A DNA stretch of 64,000 bases from assembly GCF_006715285.1 (NCBI RefSeq), contig NZ_VFMX01000001.1:4154001-4218000 (forward strand). Reading direction: 5' to 3'. Within the stretch, counting starts at the first letter, position 1, and each line of letters begins with the position of its first letter. Below, piece by piece: positions 1 through 9,440 of this stretch. Both the position numbers and the translations under genes were made by a program. Under the pieces are notes generated by a model. That model was not told the DNA's origin. It did no database searches and saw only the letters and a list, made by a program, of their open reading frames with translations. The stretch is from Arthrobacter sp. SLBN-83. GTDB taxonomy: Bacteria; Actinomycetota; Actinomycetes; Actinomycetales; Micrococcaceae.

Positions 1-600
1 GATCTGGTCCGTGACCGTGCGCTGGACCGTCCTGTCCTCGGCCTGCTCACGGTACTGGCTGAAGTCCAGGGGTTCACCGAAGATCATGCCGATCCTGCGG
101 ATGTTGGGCAGCCGCTTGCCGATGGGCTGGACCTTGTCGGTGCCGATCATGGCAACAGGGATAACGGGGACGCCCGCCTGCAGTGCGAGCCTGGCCACGC
201 CCACCTTGCCGCGGTACAGCCGCCCATCGGGGCTCCGCGTGCCCTCGGGGTAGATGCCCAGCAGGCCGCCTGCGTTGAGCACTTCCATTCCCGCGTTCAA
301 GGACGCGGCTGACGCTGCGCCGCCGGACCTGTCCATAGGCAGCTGGTTGGTTAGGCGGAAGAACGCAGCGGTAAGCCTGCCCTTGATGCCCGTCCCGGTG
401 AAGTATTCCGACTTTGCCAGGAAGACCACAGGCCGGTGCACCATGAGCGGCATGAAAATCGAATCGGAAAACGACAGGTGGTTGGAAGCGATGATGGCCG
501 CGCCCTGCACCGGGATGTTGTCCAGGCCTTTAACCCACGGCCGAAAAAGCAGCTTGATCACCGGACCGAGGAAGATCCTTTTCATGACCCAATAGAACAC
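1..600 (-). CDS. plsC: 1-acyl-sn-glycerol-3-phosphate acyltransferase (PlsC), 3'-truncated by window
   Basis: Likely transfers an acyl group from acyl-CoA or acyl-ACP to lysophosphatidic acid to make phosphatidic acid at the inner face of the membrane. Translating the reverse complement gives 200 codons running off the left edge. They contain the acyltransferase motifs NHLSFSD (His41 and Asp46) and YPEGTR (about residues 117-122), plus an LPMDRSGG block typical of actinobacterial PlsC. I chose the GTG at 600 because AGAGG lies 8 nt upstream and the product begins MFYWVMKR, as in relatives. The gene is divergent from the hydrolase pair starting at 712, so 601-711 must hold both promoters. A second, more distant PlsC lies at 18609-19319. 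The family is certain; the exact acyl acceptor is inferred. Confidence 0.9.
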   Translation of the reverse strand, partial: MFYWVMKRIFLGPVIKLLFRPWVKGLDNIPVQGAAIIASNHLSFSDSIFMPLMVHRPVVFLAKSEYFTGTGIKGRLTAAFFRLTNQLPMDRSGGAASAASLNAGMEVLNAGGLLGIYPEGTRSPDGRLYRGKVGVARLALQAGVPVIPVAMIGTDKVQPIGKRLPNIRRIGMIFGEPLDFSQYREQAEDRTVQRTVTDQI

Positions 601-711
601 GTGGTGAACCTCTCCGGAAGGCAGCTTCCAGTCCCCGCATCGGGCCTGGCCAGCGATTCAATGCAACCCTACTCTAGTGAGATTTGGGTGGAACAGTGAC
701 ACGATGGACTC

Positions 712-1500
712 ATGACTGAAAGCAGCATTCCGCCCCGTCCGGCCGCTTTCAGCTATCCAGGCCACGGCGCCAACGCCCGCATCGGGGTGGCCTTGTGCCA
801 CGGATTTACGGGCAGCCCGCTGAGCATCATGCCCTGGGCGCAGCACCTGGCGGACCTGGGGTACGCGGTGACCGTACCCCTTCTCCCAGGGCACGGAACA
901 GACTGGCGCCAACTCGCACTGACCGGCTGGAAGGACTGGTACGGCAGCTACGAAAAGGCTTACCTCGACCTTGCCGCGCGGACGGACGCCTGTTTCACTG
1001 CGGGCCTGTCGATGGGCGGCGCCATCGCACTCCTTGCCGCCGCCCGCCATCCGGTGGCGGGCGTCAGCGTGGTCAACCCGGGCCTGACTTTTTACGACTG
1101 GCGTGTCCGGATCATCGGCCTCCTCAAGTACGTCCAGCGCACCACTGTCCCCCTCCAGGAGGACCAGACCGGCGCCCCCGCAACCGACGACGGCGACTAC
1201 ACGCTGACTCCGCTGTCTGCGGTGCACGAGCTGAAGAAACTGTTCCGTGCAGCCGTGCGGGGCCTGCCCAGCGTGAACGCTCCCGTCCAGGTTTTCAAGT
1301 CGCGCACAGACGCCGTGGTGCCGCCCACCTCCCTGGCCCTGCTGCGGAAAGGGTTGGGCGCGAACCTCGTGGCGGTGGAGGAGCTTGCCAGCAGCGGACA
1401 TGTGGCTACTCTGGACGTTGACGCGCCCGCCATCTTCGCCGGTTCGGGCGAATTTTTCGCCGGCCACGCACGCCGCACCACCACCTTGGAGACGCCATGA
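712..1500 (+). CDS. alpha/beta hydrolase (carboxylesterase/monoacylglycerol-lipase-like), first of a tandem pair
   Basis: A 262-residue soluble alpha/beta hydrolase of the Est30/carboxylesterase type, probably acting on short-chain or monoacyl esters. The oxyanion segment HGFTG is at residues 30-34, the nucleophile elbow GLSMGG puts Ser100 at the centre, and the remaining triad members are probably Asp200 (SRTDAVVP) and His230 (SSGHVATL). There is no signal peptide. Its stop overlaps the start of the next gene by four bases (ATGA at 1497-1500), so the pair is probably translationally coupled. The two products share the same order of motifs and obvious similarity throughout, which points to tandem duplication. 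The adjacent PlsC suggests lipid turnover, but the substrate cannot be told from sequence. The ribosome site before ATG 712 is weak. Confidence 0.88.
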   Translation: MTESSIPPRPAAFSYPGHGANARIGVALCHGFTGSPLSIMPWAQHLADLGYAVTVPLLPGHGTDWRQLALTGWKDWYGSYEKAYLDLAARTDACFTAGLSMGGAIALLAAARHPVAGVSVVNPGLTFYDWRVRIIGLLKYVQRTTVPLQEDQTGAPATDDGDYTLTPLSAVHELKKLFRAAVRGLPSVNAPVQVFKSRTDAVVPPTSLALLRKGLGANLVAVEELASSGHVATLDVDAPAIFAGSGEFFAGHARRTTTLETP

Positions 1501-2303
1501 CGTCCGGTCCGGACCACAGCCCGTTCAGCAGCGCCTTCAACGGCGAAGGACCGCGCACGGGAGTGGTGCTCTCCCACGGCTTCACGGGAAGCCCGCATGG
1601 CCTTCGCGCCTGGGCCCAGGCATTCGCCGCTGCCGGTTTCGCTGTCCGGATGCCTTTGCTGCCCGGGCATGGGACCACCTGGCAGGACCTTGCCCGCACC
1701 CGCTGGCATCAATGGCACGGTGCCCTGGACGATGCCTTCCTGGAACTGGACGCCGAATGCGACCAGGTTTTCGCGGCCGGCCTGAGCATGGGCGGGGCCC
1801 TCGCCCTGCGCGTTGCCGCCACCCGGCCCGTGGCTGGTGTGCTGCTGGTGAACCCCGGCCTGGTGATTGACGATCCGAGGGCGCCGCTGGCCGGACTCCT
1901 CAAGCTGGTTTTGAAGAGCACCCCGTCCATTGGCAACGACATCCTTAAGGCGGGGGTGGATGAGGGCGCCTATGCCCGCACCCCCGTGGCCGCGGCCCAT
2001 GAACTGAACAAGATGTTCAAGGACACCGTCCGGCTCCTCCCCCGGGTCACGGCGCCCGTCCAGGTATACCGCTCTACTGTGGACCACGTGGTGTCTGATT
2101 CCAGCATGGACGTCCTGCGGCGCGGGCTGGTGCATGCTCCCCTTGAAGTGGTCCGGCTCGAGAACAGCTACCACGTAGCAACCCTGGACAACGACGCCGA
2201 CCGCATCTTCGAGGGTTCGGTGGACTTTATCCGGCGCGTGCTGCAGGAAACGCCGGCCAGCCCCGCAGGATCAGGACAGGAGGTGCGCGGTGAACAGGCC
2301 TGA
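1497..2303 (+). CDS. alpha/beta hydrolase, second of a tandem pair
   Basis: A 268-residue paralogue of the preceding hydrolase. HGFTG is at residues 27-31, Ser97 sits in GLSMGG, and Asp196 (STVDHVV) and His226 (SYHVATL) are the likely remaining triad members. It shares with its neighbour the GHGT segment, the VNPGL strand, a KMF/KLF helix before the lid region and the TAPVQVY/NAPVQVF strand that precedes the acid. All catalytic residues are intact, so neither copy looks like a pseudogene. It starts inside the stop of the upstream gene and its own end overlaps the next gene by 14 bases, so the three are very likely one transcript. Substrate unknown. Confidence 0.88.
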   Translation: MTSGPDHSPFSSAFNGEGPRTGVVLSHGFTGSPHGLRAWAQAFAAAGFAVRMPLLPGHGTTWQDLARTRWHQWHGALDDAFLELDAECDQVFAAGLSMGGALALRVAATRPVAGVLLVNPGLVIDDPRAPLAGLLKLVLKSTPSIGNDILKAGVDEGAYARTPVAAAHELNKMFKDTVRLLPRVTAPVQVYRSTVDHVVSDSSMDVLRRGLVHAPLEVVRLENSYHVATLDNDADRIFEGSVDFIRRVLQETPASPAGSGQEVRGEQA

Positions 2304-2847
2304 TTCGGAACAGCCTGACCAGGGGGCCAACCAGGACGACGCCGTATGGCTGGACCTGGTGGCACGGCTTGAGTCGGACACAGTGGCAATACGCCCCGAT
2401 TCCCCCGGTGCCGGGGAACAGCCGGCCACCGGGAAGGAAGCCACCCCGGAAACACCGCAGGCGCCTTCCTTCCGCGACTTCGATCCGCTGGGCCTGGCAG
2501 GGACTGCCCCTGCCGAACTGTCAGCCGCGGAACGCCAGGCGGAGGCAGGAGGGCAGGACGAAAGCGGGGCCACGGAGGGCCCCAGGGACTATGAGGTGGA
2601 CGACGGCGACGAAGAGTTCGTGCCCGAGGAACCGCCCAGCCTGGCCGGCACCGAGCCGCTGACCATGCTGGCCTGGCTCGGTGCCGTAGGTGGCCCCGTG
2701 GCACTCCTGTTGTCGGCGATGTTCTGGCGCTCGGCGCCCCTGCTGGCCATTGTCGGCATCGTTGCCGCGTTCGTCCTTGGGACGGTGTACCTGATCATGA
2801 AGCTGCCGCAGGAAAAGAACGGGGACGACGACGGCGCCAGGGTGTAG
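2290..2847 (+). CDS. small acidic protein with two C-terminal membrane segments, function unknown
   Basis: I do not recognise a functional family. The 185-residue product has a long acidic, Pro/Glu/Asp-rich N-terminal half without obvious fold (about residues 1-120). Two hydrophobic segments follow at about 125-145 and 150-170, separated by a short FWRS turn, and the protein ends in a charged tail. Such proteins are seen downstream of lipid genes in Arthrobacter relatives. The GTG start at 2290 lies within the end of the second hydrolase, with GGAGG at about 2278-2283 as a possible ribosome site, which argues for coupled translation. It probably sits in the cytoplasmic membrane with the acidic domain in the cytoplasm; that orientation is inference. 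Confidence 0.75.
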   Translation: MNRPDSEQPDQGANQDDAVWLDLVARLESDTVAIRPDSPGAGEQPATGKEATPETPQAPSFRDFDPLGLAGTAPAELSAAERQAEAGGQDESGATEGPRDYEVDDGDEEFVPEEPPSLAGTEPLTMLAWLGAVGGPVALLLSAMFWRSAPLLAIVGIVAAFVLGTVYLIMKLPQEKNGDDDGARV

Positions 2848-2910
2848 CGCGCCCCGGCCCGCCGTCGTCGTCAGCTAAATCGTCGTCAACAAGCCGCGCT
2901 CAGCCGGCGG

Positions 2911-3999
2911 TCAGCTGCGGACGCGGCTGCTGACCCGCGAAAGGTCAGCCGCGCCGATAAGCCCCGCGTTGGGCCCCAGGGCCGCAAGCTCGATGCCCGC
3001 GGCCGGGCGGAAGCCCCGGCCCGTCAGGTTACGGGCGAAGGCTTTGCGGGCAGGCTCCACCAGCAGGTCACCGGCCGAACACAGTCCCCCGCCGATCACG
3101 AAGAGGCCGGGGTCAAGTGCTGCTGCAAGGTTGGCCAGCCCAAGCCCAAGCCATTCGCCCACTTCCTCGATCAGCTCGCGGGAAGCGCGGTCACCGGCCA
3201 GGGCCAATTCGGTCACGATCGCACCGGTAATGGCTTCGGGATGCCCGTGCACGGCAGCCAGCAGGTCCTGCGCCACCGGTGAGTTGGACCGGGCCAGCAG
3301 CCTTGCTTCCCGCCCCAGGGCATTGCCGGACGCATACTGTTCCCAGCATCCGCGGTTGCCGCATTCGCACCGGTGCCCGCCCGGCATGATGATCTGGTGG
3401 CCGAACTCCCCCGCCACACCGAACCGGCCGCGCTCCACCCTGCCGTCCATCACCATGGCACCGCCAATACCGGTGCCCAGCGTGATGCAGACCAGCCGGT
3501 CCTCCCCCTGGCCGGCACCGAAGCGCCACTCGGCCCACGCCGCCGCATCGGCGTCGTTGGTCAAAAGTACCGGCCGGCGGAGGAGCCGCTGGAGATTCTC
3601 ACGCAGCGGCTCGTTGCGCCAGGCCAGGTGCGGGCTGAAGAGGACGGTTCCGCCGGCCAGGTCCATCCACCCGGCAGCGCCGATGCCCACAGACCAGATA
3701 CGGTGCCCCTGGCTGAGCTCCTCCACCAGTTCCACAATGACCTGCTCCACCGCGCGGGGATCCGTTCCGGGGGTGGAGCGGCGGGCCTCGCTGAGGATAC
3801 GCCCTTCTGCATCCACCACACCGGCGGCTACCTTCGTTCCCCCGATATCAATCCCGATGGCCAATCCCTTGCGGCCCAGGCGGAGGTTTCCACCGGATCC
3901 GCCATGGAGCTGTCCGGCGCGGTAGGTGGCGGGACGGCGGCGCCAGGGAGCTGGTCTTTTCAGGGGGCCGGCCTGATCGCCGGGCAACGGTCCGTACAT
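2911..3999 (-). CDS. glk: ROK-family glucokinase
   Basis: Likely phosphorylates glucose to glucose 6-phosphate with ATP (EC 2.7.1.2) in the cytoplasm. With the ATG at 3999 the product is 362 residues. The phosphate-1 loop DIGGTK is at 51-56 and the catalytic Asp149 sits in TNDAD. The ROK zinc motif CECGNRGCWE is at 211-220, preceded by the EFGH segment at about 198-201. There is no N-terminal helix-turn-helix, so this is a kinase rather than a ROK repressor. The reading frame stays open upstream to 4101, but 3999 fits better because GGTGG precedes it and the distal part is unlike the family. The roughly 45-residue Arg/Pro-rich leader before the kinase domain is common in Micrococcaceae. Sugar specificity is inferred from the family. 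Confidence 0.87.
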   Translation of the reverse strand: MYGPLPGDQAGPLKRPAPWRRRPATYRAGQLHGGSGGNLRLGRKGLAIGIDIGGTKVAAGVVDAEGRILSEARRSTPGTDPRAVEQVIVELVEELSQGHRIWSVGIGAAGWMDLAGGTVLFSPHLAWRNEPLRENLQRLLRRPVLLTNDADAAAWAEWRFGAGQGEDRLVCITLGTGIGGAMVMDGRVERGRFGVAGEFGHQIIMPGGHRCECGNRGCWEQYASGNALGREARLLARSNSPVAQDLLAAVHGHPEAITGAIVTELALAGDRASRELIEEVGEWLGLGLANLAAALDPGLFVIGGGLCSAGDLLVEPARKAFARNLTGRGFRPAAGIELAALGPNAGLIGAADLSRVSSRVRS

Positions 4000-4169
4000 A
4001 GTCCACCATTCTAGGCGGGCGGCAAGATTGTCTTGACATATAGGCCGCATGCCGCGTCCATTGACGGCTAAGTTACTCGCCAGTAGGTTTATGTACTGCA
4101 CTGTTCCGCCCGGGGTACTAGTCTTTAGGCAACCCCCTGCGCGGGACTTCAGATATCAAAGGAGCTATA

Positions 4170-5978
4170 GTGCGCGAATTCAGTGTTCCGCCCCTGGTTG
4201 TTGTCCCGCCGGAAACCAACATCACCGACCTGGTGCTGCGGCAGGCGGCCAAGCCCAGCAATCCGGCACTGTTTTCCCGCCTGGACCCGGCAGGCTCCTG
4301 GCGCGACGTCCCCGCCACCGAGTTCCTCGCTGACGTCAGGGCGCTTGCCAAAGGACTGATCGCCAGCGGAGTGGGCGCCGGGGACCGCGTGGGCATCATG
4401 TCCCGCACCCGTTACGAGTGGTCGCTGGTGGACTTCTCCATCTGGTTCGCCGGCGCGGTTTCCGTTCCAATCTACGAGACCTCTTCCCCCTCCCAGGTCG
4501 CCTGGAACCTCGGGGACTCCGGTGCCGTTGCCGCTTTCGGCGAATCAGCCCACCACGAGAACGTCATCCGCCAGGCCGTCACGGCCGAGGGGCTCACAGC
4601 GGTCCAGCACGTGTGGCAGCTCGAGGGGACCGGCCTGGACAGCCTTCGCGAGGCGGGCCGCAGCGTCAGCGACGAAGAGCTCGAGTCCCGCCGCAGCGCA
4701 GCCGGGCTCCACGACGTGGCCACCATCATTTACACCTCCGGAACCACCGGACGGCCCAAAGGCTGCGAGCTCACGCACGGCAACTTCGTGGAACTCTCGG
4801 ACAACGCCCTGGCCATCATCGGCGAGATCGTCCATGAGAAGGCCAAGACCATCATGTTCCTGCCGCTGGCCCATGTGTTCGCCCGCTACATCTCGGTCCT
4901 GGCCATGGCCGCCGGAACCACGGTGGCCCACACCCCCGATATCAAAAACCTGCTGGCCGACCTGCAGAGCTACGAACCAACCTTCATCCTGGCCGTGCCC
5001 AGGGTCTTCGAGAAGGTTTACAACTCCGCGCTGACCAAGGCCGAGGACGGCGGCAAGGGCGCCATTTTCCACCGCGCCGCCGAAACCGCCATCGCCTTCT
5101 CGAAGGCCCGGCAGGACGGACGGGTGGGGCTGGGCCTGAAGCTGCGGCACGCTTTGTTCGACAAGCTGGTCTACGGCAAGCTGCGTGCCGCCATGGGCGG
5201 ACACGTGGCACATGCGGTGTCCGGCGGCGGCCCCCTGGGTGAGCGTCTGGGGCACTTCTTCCAGGGCATCGGCCTGCAGGTGCTGGAGGGCTACGGCCTC
5301 ACCGAGACCACGGCCCCCATCACCGTGAACACACCTTCGCGGATCAAGATCGGCTCGGTAGGCAAGCCGCTGCCGGGGAACGCGGTGAAAATTGCCGACG
5401 ACGGCGAGATCCTGGCCAAGGGAGTCTGCGTCATGCGGGGCTACTACCAGCGGGATGACCTCACGGCAGAAGCCTTCACGGACGGCTGGTTCCACACCGG
5501 GGACATCGGCCGGCTGGATGACGAGGGCTTTGTCTGGATTACCGGCCGCAAGAAGGAAATCATTGTCACCGCCGGCGGCAAGAACGTCATTCCCGCCCTG
5601 CTCGAAGACCAGATCCGGGCCGACGCCCTGGTGTCACAGGTGCTGGTGGTGGGCGACAACAGGCCCTTCATCGGGGCCCTTGTAACCCTGGACCAGGAAG
5701 CCCTGCCGGGCTGGCTCCAGCGCCACAACCTCCCCGCAGACACCACCCTGGAGCAAGCAGCCACCAACCCCGTGGTGAAGGCTGCGGTCCAGGACCTGAT
5801 TACCGCAGCCAACACGTCAGTGTCCCAGGCCGAGGCCATCAAGTCCTTCCGCATTGTCCCGGCCGACTTCACCGAAGCGTCCGGCCACCTGACCCCGTCC
5901 ATGAAGGTGAAGAGGGCTCAGGTCATGAAGGACTTCGAAACCGTCATCGAAGAGATGTACTCAGCTCCGCGTCCCTGA
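4170..5978 (+). CDS. fadD: long-chain fatty-acid--CoA ligase (FadD15-like AMP-forming synthetase)
   Basis: Activates long-chain fatty acids to acyl-CoA through an acyl-AMP intermediate, a membrane-associated cytoplasmic reaction. The 602-residue protein has the AMP-binding P-loop YTSGTTGRPKG at about 188-198, the GYGLTET motif at about 374-380, and the hinge block WFHTGDIG...GRKKEII around 440-470. A typical C-terminal lysine region (SMKVKR) follows. GTG at 4170 is supported by AAAGGAG about 6 nt upstream. The architecture (ETSSP, FLPLAHVFARY) matches the bacterial FadD15 group used for degradation or lipid synthesis. The gene is monocistronic and is followed by a strong hairpin terminator. 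Confidence 0.92.
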   Translation: MREFSVPPLVVVPPETNITDLVLRQAAKPSNPALFSRLDPAGSWRDVPATEFLADVRALAKGLIASGVGAGDRVGIMSRTRYEWSLVDFSIWFAGAVSVPIYETSSPSQVAWNLGDSGAVAAFGESAHHENVIRQAVTAEGLTAVQHVWQLEGTGLDSLREAGRSVSDEELESRRSAAGLHDVATIIYTSGTTGRPKGCELTHGNFVELSDNALAIIGEIVHEKAKTIMFLPLAHVFARYISVLAMAAGTTVAHTPDIKNLLADLQSYEPTFILAVPRVFEKVYNSALTKAEDGGKGAIFHRAAETAIAFSKARQDGRVGLGLKLRHALFDKLVYGKLRAAMGGHVAHAVSGGGPLGERLGHFFQGIGLQVLEGYGLTETTAPITVNTPSRIKIGSVGKPLPGNAVKIADDGEILAKGVCVMRGYYQRDDLTAEAFTDGWFHTGDIGRLDDEGFVWITGRKKEIIVTAGGKNVIPALLEDQIRADALVSQVLVVGDNRPFIGALVTLDQEALPGWLQRHNLPADTTLEQAATNPVVKAAVQDLITAANTSVSQAEAIKSFRIVPADFTEASGHLTPSMKVKRAQVMKDFETVIEEMYSAPRP

Positions 5979-5986
5979 CGCCCACA

Positions 5987-6029
5987 ACAACGAAAGGGTC
6001 CTCCCGCCTTGGGAGGACCCTTTCGTTGT
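5987..6029. terminator. bidirectional intrinsic terminator between fadD and pyc
   Basis: A perfect 19-bp stem (5987-6005 with 6011-6029) closes a 5-nt loop. The outer arm is A-rich on the left and T-rich on the right (ACAACGAAAGG / CCTTTCGTTGT), so it can stop transcripts from both converging genes. It lies only 9 nt after the fadD stop and 13 nt from the pyc stop. Confidence 0.93.
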
Positions 6030-6041
6030 GCCTGGAACTTC

Positions 6042-9000
6042 CTACTGCTCGATGACCAGGATCAGGTCTCCACCCTGGACCTGCTCGACGGCGGAGATGG
6101 CGAGGCGGGAGACCTTGCCGGCTACCGGCGTCGTGATGGATGCTTCCATCTTCATGGCCTCGATGGTTGCCACGGTGTCTCCTGCCTTGACCGTATCGCC
6201 GGGCTTGACCGTGACGGTAACGGCGCCCGCGAACGGTGCAGCCACCTGGCCGGGCTGGGCGGGGTCTGCCTTTTCAGCGGCCTTGACGTTGCTCACCACG
6301 GAACGGTCGCGCACCACCACGGGGCGGGACTGGCCATTGAGGGTGCACATAACGGTGCGCATGCCCTTTTCGTCCGGCTCCGAGACGGCTTCCAGGGAGG
6401 CGATGAGGCGGACACCGCGTTCCAGCTGGATCTCGTGCTCGGTGCCGCGCTGGAGTCCGTACAGGTAGTCGCGGGTGTCCAGGACGGAGATGTTGCCGTA
6501 CGTCTCCACGCTCTTCAGGTAGTCCTTGGTGGGGCCGTCGAAGAGCAGCCGGTTCAGCGTGTGCTGGCGCGTCTTCGAGTCGGACTTCAGGGCGGCGCTG
6601 TCCTCGGAGCTCAGTTCGACGTCGCGGACCTTCACGCTCCTGCCCTGCAGGGCCTTGGTGCGGAAAGGCTCGGGCCAGCCTCCGGGAGGATCACCGAGCT
6701 CGCCGGACAGGAAGCCGATGACGGAGTCGGGGATGTCGTAATTCTGCGGGTTCGCTTCGAAGTCCGCAGGATCGGCATTGAGGCCCACCAGGTGCAACGC
6801 GAGGTCGCCCACCACCTTGGAGGACGGCGTAACCTTCACCAGGTGGCCCAGGATGCGGTCGGCGGCGGTGTACATATCCTCGATCGCCTCGAACCGCTCC
6901 CCCAGGCCCAGGGCCATGGCCTGCTGGCGCAGGTTGGACAGCTGGCCGCCGGGGATCTCGTGCTTGTACACCCGGCCGGTGGGCCCGGGCAGTCCGGACT
7001 CGAACGGCGCGTAGACGCGGCGGACCGCTTCCCAGTAAGGCTCAAGTGAGCTCACGGCGTCAAGGCTGAGGCCGGTATCCCGGGGCGTGTGGGCCAGGGC
7101 AGCAACAAGGGCCGACGCCGACACCTGGCTGGTGGTGCCGGCCAGCGATGCAGACGCCACGTCCACGGCATCCACGCCGGCGTCGACGGCCGACAGGAGC
7201 GTAGCCAGCTGGCCACCCGCGGTGTCATGGGTGTGCAGGTGGACCGGCAGGTCGAAGCGCTCCCGGAGCGCCGCAACGAGCTTGGCGGCAGCGGCGGGCC
7301 GCAGCAGCCCGGCCATGTCCTTGATGGCCAGGATGTGGGCACCGGCGTCGACAATCTTCTGCGCCAGCCCCAGGTAGTAGTCCAGGGTGTAGAGCTTCTC
7401 TTCCGGGTCCAGCATGTCGCCGGTGTAGCAGAGGGCGACTTCCGCGACGGCGGTGCCGGTGGCGCGTACTGCACGGATGGCCGGAGCCATCTGGTTGACG
7501 TCGTTCAGGGCGTCAAAGATGCGGAAGATGTCGATGCCGGTGGCGGCAGCCTCGTTGACGAAGGCTTCCGTGACCTCTTCCGGGTAGGGCGTGTAGCCCA
7601 CGGTGTTGCGGCCGCGGAGCAGCATCTGGATGCAGACGTTGGGCATGGCCCTGCGCAGGGCCGCCAGCCGGTCCCAGGGGTCCTCGCCCAGGAAGCGCAG
7701 CGCCACGTCGTAGGTGGCACCACCCCAGGCCTCAACGGACAGCAGTTGCGGCATCAGGGCTGTAACGGCGGGTCCCGCCGCCACGAGGTCGCGGGTGCGG
7801 ACGCGGGTGGCCAGCAGGGACTGGTGCGCGTCGCGGAAAGTGGTGTCAGTGACGGCAACGGCGTTCTGCTCACGCAGTGCCTTTGCGAAGCCTTCCGGGC
7901 CCAGCTCAAGGAGCTTCTGCCGTGAACCGGGTACTGCCTGCCTGCCCTTGACGTCGGGCAGCTTGTAGGCGGGATCCGAATGCACGGTCAGCTCGCCGTT
8001 GGGCTTGTTGACGGTGACGTCGGCCAGCCAGGTGAGGAGCTTGGTACCGCGGTCGGCCGAGACCCGGGCCTTGAGCAGCTCCGGGCGCTGGTCGATGAAG
8101 TTGGTGGCCACATCCCCGGCAATGAAGTCGGGGTCGTCCAGCACGGCCTGGAGGAAGGGGATGTTCGTGGAGACGCCACGGATGCGGAACTCCGCGAGGG
8201 CACGACGGGCGCGGGCAACCGCTGTGGGGTAGTCCCTGCCGCGGCAGGTGAGCTTGACCAGCATGGAGTCGAAGTGGGGGCTGATCTCGGCGCCGGAGTA
8301 CACAGTGCCGCCGTCCAGGCGGACACCGGCGCCGCCGGCCGAGCGGTACCCGGTGATCTTTCCGACGTCGGGGCGGAAGCCGTTGGCGGGGTCCTCCGTG
8401 GTGATGCGGCTCTGGAGGGCCGCGCCGCGAAGCTTGACTGTGTCCTGCGAGAGGCCAAGGTCGGCGAGGGTCTCGCCGGAGGCGATCCGCATCTGGGCCT
8501 GGACCAGGTCCACATCCGTGACTTCCTCGGTGACCGTGTGCTCCACCTGGATGCGCGGGTTCATTTCGATGAACACGTGCTGGCCTGCCCGCTCGCCTTC
8601 GGTGTCCACAAGGAACTCCACTGTACCGGCGTTGACGTACTTCAAGGCCTGGGCAAACTTCACGGCGTCCCGGTAGAGGGCCTGGCGGATGCTGTCGTCC
8701 AGGTTGGGGGCAGGAGCGATCTCGATGACCTTCTGGTGCCGCCGCTGGATGGAGCAGTCACGCTCGAACAGGTGCATGACGTTGCCCTCGGCGTCCGCCA
8801 GGATCTGCACTTCGATGTGCCGGGGGCGGAGGACCGCCTGCTCAAGGAACATGGTGGGATCGCCGAATGCGGCATCGGCTTCACGCATGGCCGACTTCAG
8901 GGCTTCGGGCAGGGCCTCGCGGGTGTCAACGCGGCGCATGCCGCGACCGCCACCGCCGGCAACAGCCTTGGCGAAGATGGGGAATCCGATCTCATCGGCC

Positions 9001-9440
9001 GCTGCCAGGAGCTCGTCAAGGTCCTTCGACGGTTCACTGGACTTCAGGACCGGGACGCCGGCCTCGCGGGCGGCCTTCAGCGCCGCTACCTTGTTGCCTG
9101 CGAGCTCCAGCACTTCGGCGGGCGGCCCCACGAAGGTGATGCCCGCTTCCTTTGCCGCACGTGCCAGCTCGGGGTTCTCGGAGAGGAAGCCGTAGCCCGG
9201 GTAGATGGCGTCGGCTCCGGACTCCTTGGCAACGCGCACCACCTCCGCAACGTCAAGGTATGCCCGGACGGGGTGTCCTTCCTCGCCAATCAGGTAAGCC
9301 TCGTCCGCTTTCTGGCGGTGGATTGAGTTTCGGTCCTCTTGGGGAAAAACGGCAACGGTCTTGGCGCCCAGCTCGTAGCCTGCGCGGAAGGCCCTGATCG
9401 CGATTTCACCGCGGTTGGCCACCAGAACTTTGGAAAACAT
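6042..9440 (-). CDS. pyc: pyruvate carboxylase
   Basis: Carboxylates pyruvate to oxaloacetate with ATP and bicarbonate, the anaplerotic supply for the TCA cycle. The 1132 residues carry all three functions on one chain. They are an N-terminal biotin carboxylase domain (about 1-460; MFSKVLVANRGEIA start and the ATP-grasp GGGGRGM segment), a carboxyltransferase barrel beginning near residue 530 (DTTFRDAHQS), and a C-terminal biotinyl domain with EAMKMEA. In that motif Lys1097, 36 residues from the end, is the biotin site. Length is normal for the family. AGGAGAA lies just upstream of ATG 9440. A large open frame on the opposite strand inside this gene is a codon-bias shadow. It should work with the island at 25-35 kb, which handles C4-dicarboxylates and propionate. 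Confidence 0.97.
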   Translation of the reverse strand: MFSKVLVANRGEIAIRAFRAGYELGAKTVAVFPQEDRNSIHRQKADEAYLIGEEGHPVRAYLDVAEVVRVAKESGADAIYPGYGFLSENPELARAAKEAGITFVGPPAEVLELAGNKVAALKAAREAGVPVLKSSEPSKDLDELLAAADEIGFPIFAKAVAGGGGRGMRRVDTREALPEALKSAMREADAAFGDPTMFLEQAVLRPRHIEVQILADAEGNVMHLFERDCSIQRRHQKVIEIAPAPNLDDSIRQALYRDAVKFAQALKYVNAGTVEFLVDTEGERAGQHVFIEMNPRIQVEHTVTEEVTDVDLVQAQMRIASGETLADLGLSQDTVKLRGAALQSRITTEDPANGFRPDVGKITGYRSAGGAGVRLDGGTVYSGAEISPHFDSMLVKLTCRGRDYPTAVARARRALAEFRIRGVSTNIPFLQAVLDDPDFIAGDVATNFIDQRPELLKARVSADRGTKLLTWLADVTVNKPNGELTVHSDPAYKLPDVKGRQAVPGSRQKLLELGPEGFAKALREQNAVAVTDTTFRDAHQSLLATRVRTRDLVAAGPAVTALMPQLLSVEAWGGATYDVALRFLGEDPWDRLAALRRAMPNVCIQMLLRGRNTVGYTPYPEEVTEAFVNEAAATGIDIFRIFDALNDVNQMAPAIRAVRATGTAVAEVALCYTGDMLDPEEKLYTLDYYLGLAQKIVDAGAHILAIKDMAGLLRPAAAAKLVAALRERFDLPVHLHTHDTAGGQLATLLSAVDAGVDAVDVASASLAGTTSQVSASALVAALAHTPRDTGLSLDAVSSLEPYWEAVRRVYAPFESGLPGPTGRVYKHEIPGGQLSNLRQQAMALGLGERFEAIEDMYTAADRILGHLVKVTPSSKVVGDLALHLVGLNADPADFEANPQNYDIPDSVIGFLSGELGDPPGGWPEPFRTKALQGRSVKVRDVELSSEDSAALKSDSKTRQHTLNRLLFDGPTKDYLKSVETYGNISVLDTRDYLYGLQRGTEHEIQLERGVRLIASLEAVSEPDEKGMRTVMCTLNGQSRPVVVRDRSVVSNVKAAEKADPAQPGQVAAPFAGAVTVTVKPGDTVKAGDTVATIEAMKMEASITTPVAGKVSRLAISAVEQVQGGDLILVIEQ

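Noticed and set aside
7980..9326. 448-codon open frame on the plus strand inside pyc
   Set aside because: It is antisense to a certain pyruvate carboxylase and follows its codon pattern at third positions; composition (Gly/Val/Asp/His-rich) and lack of motif or ribosome site mark it as a GC-bias shadow.
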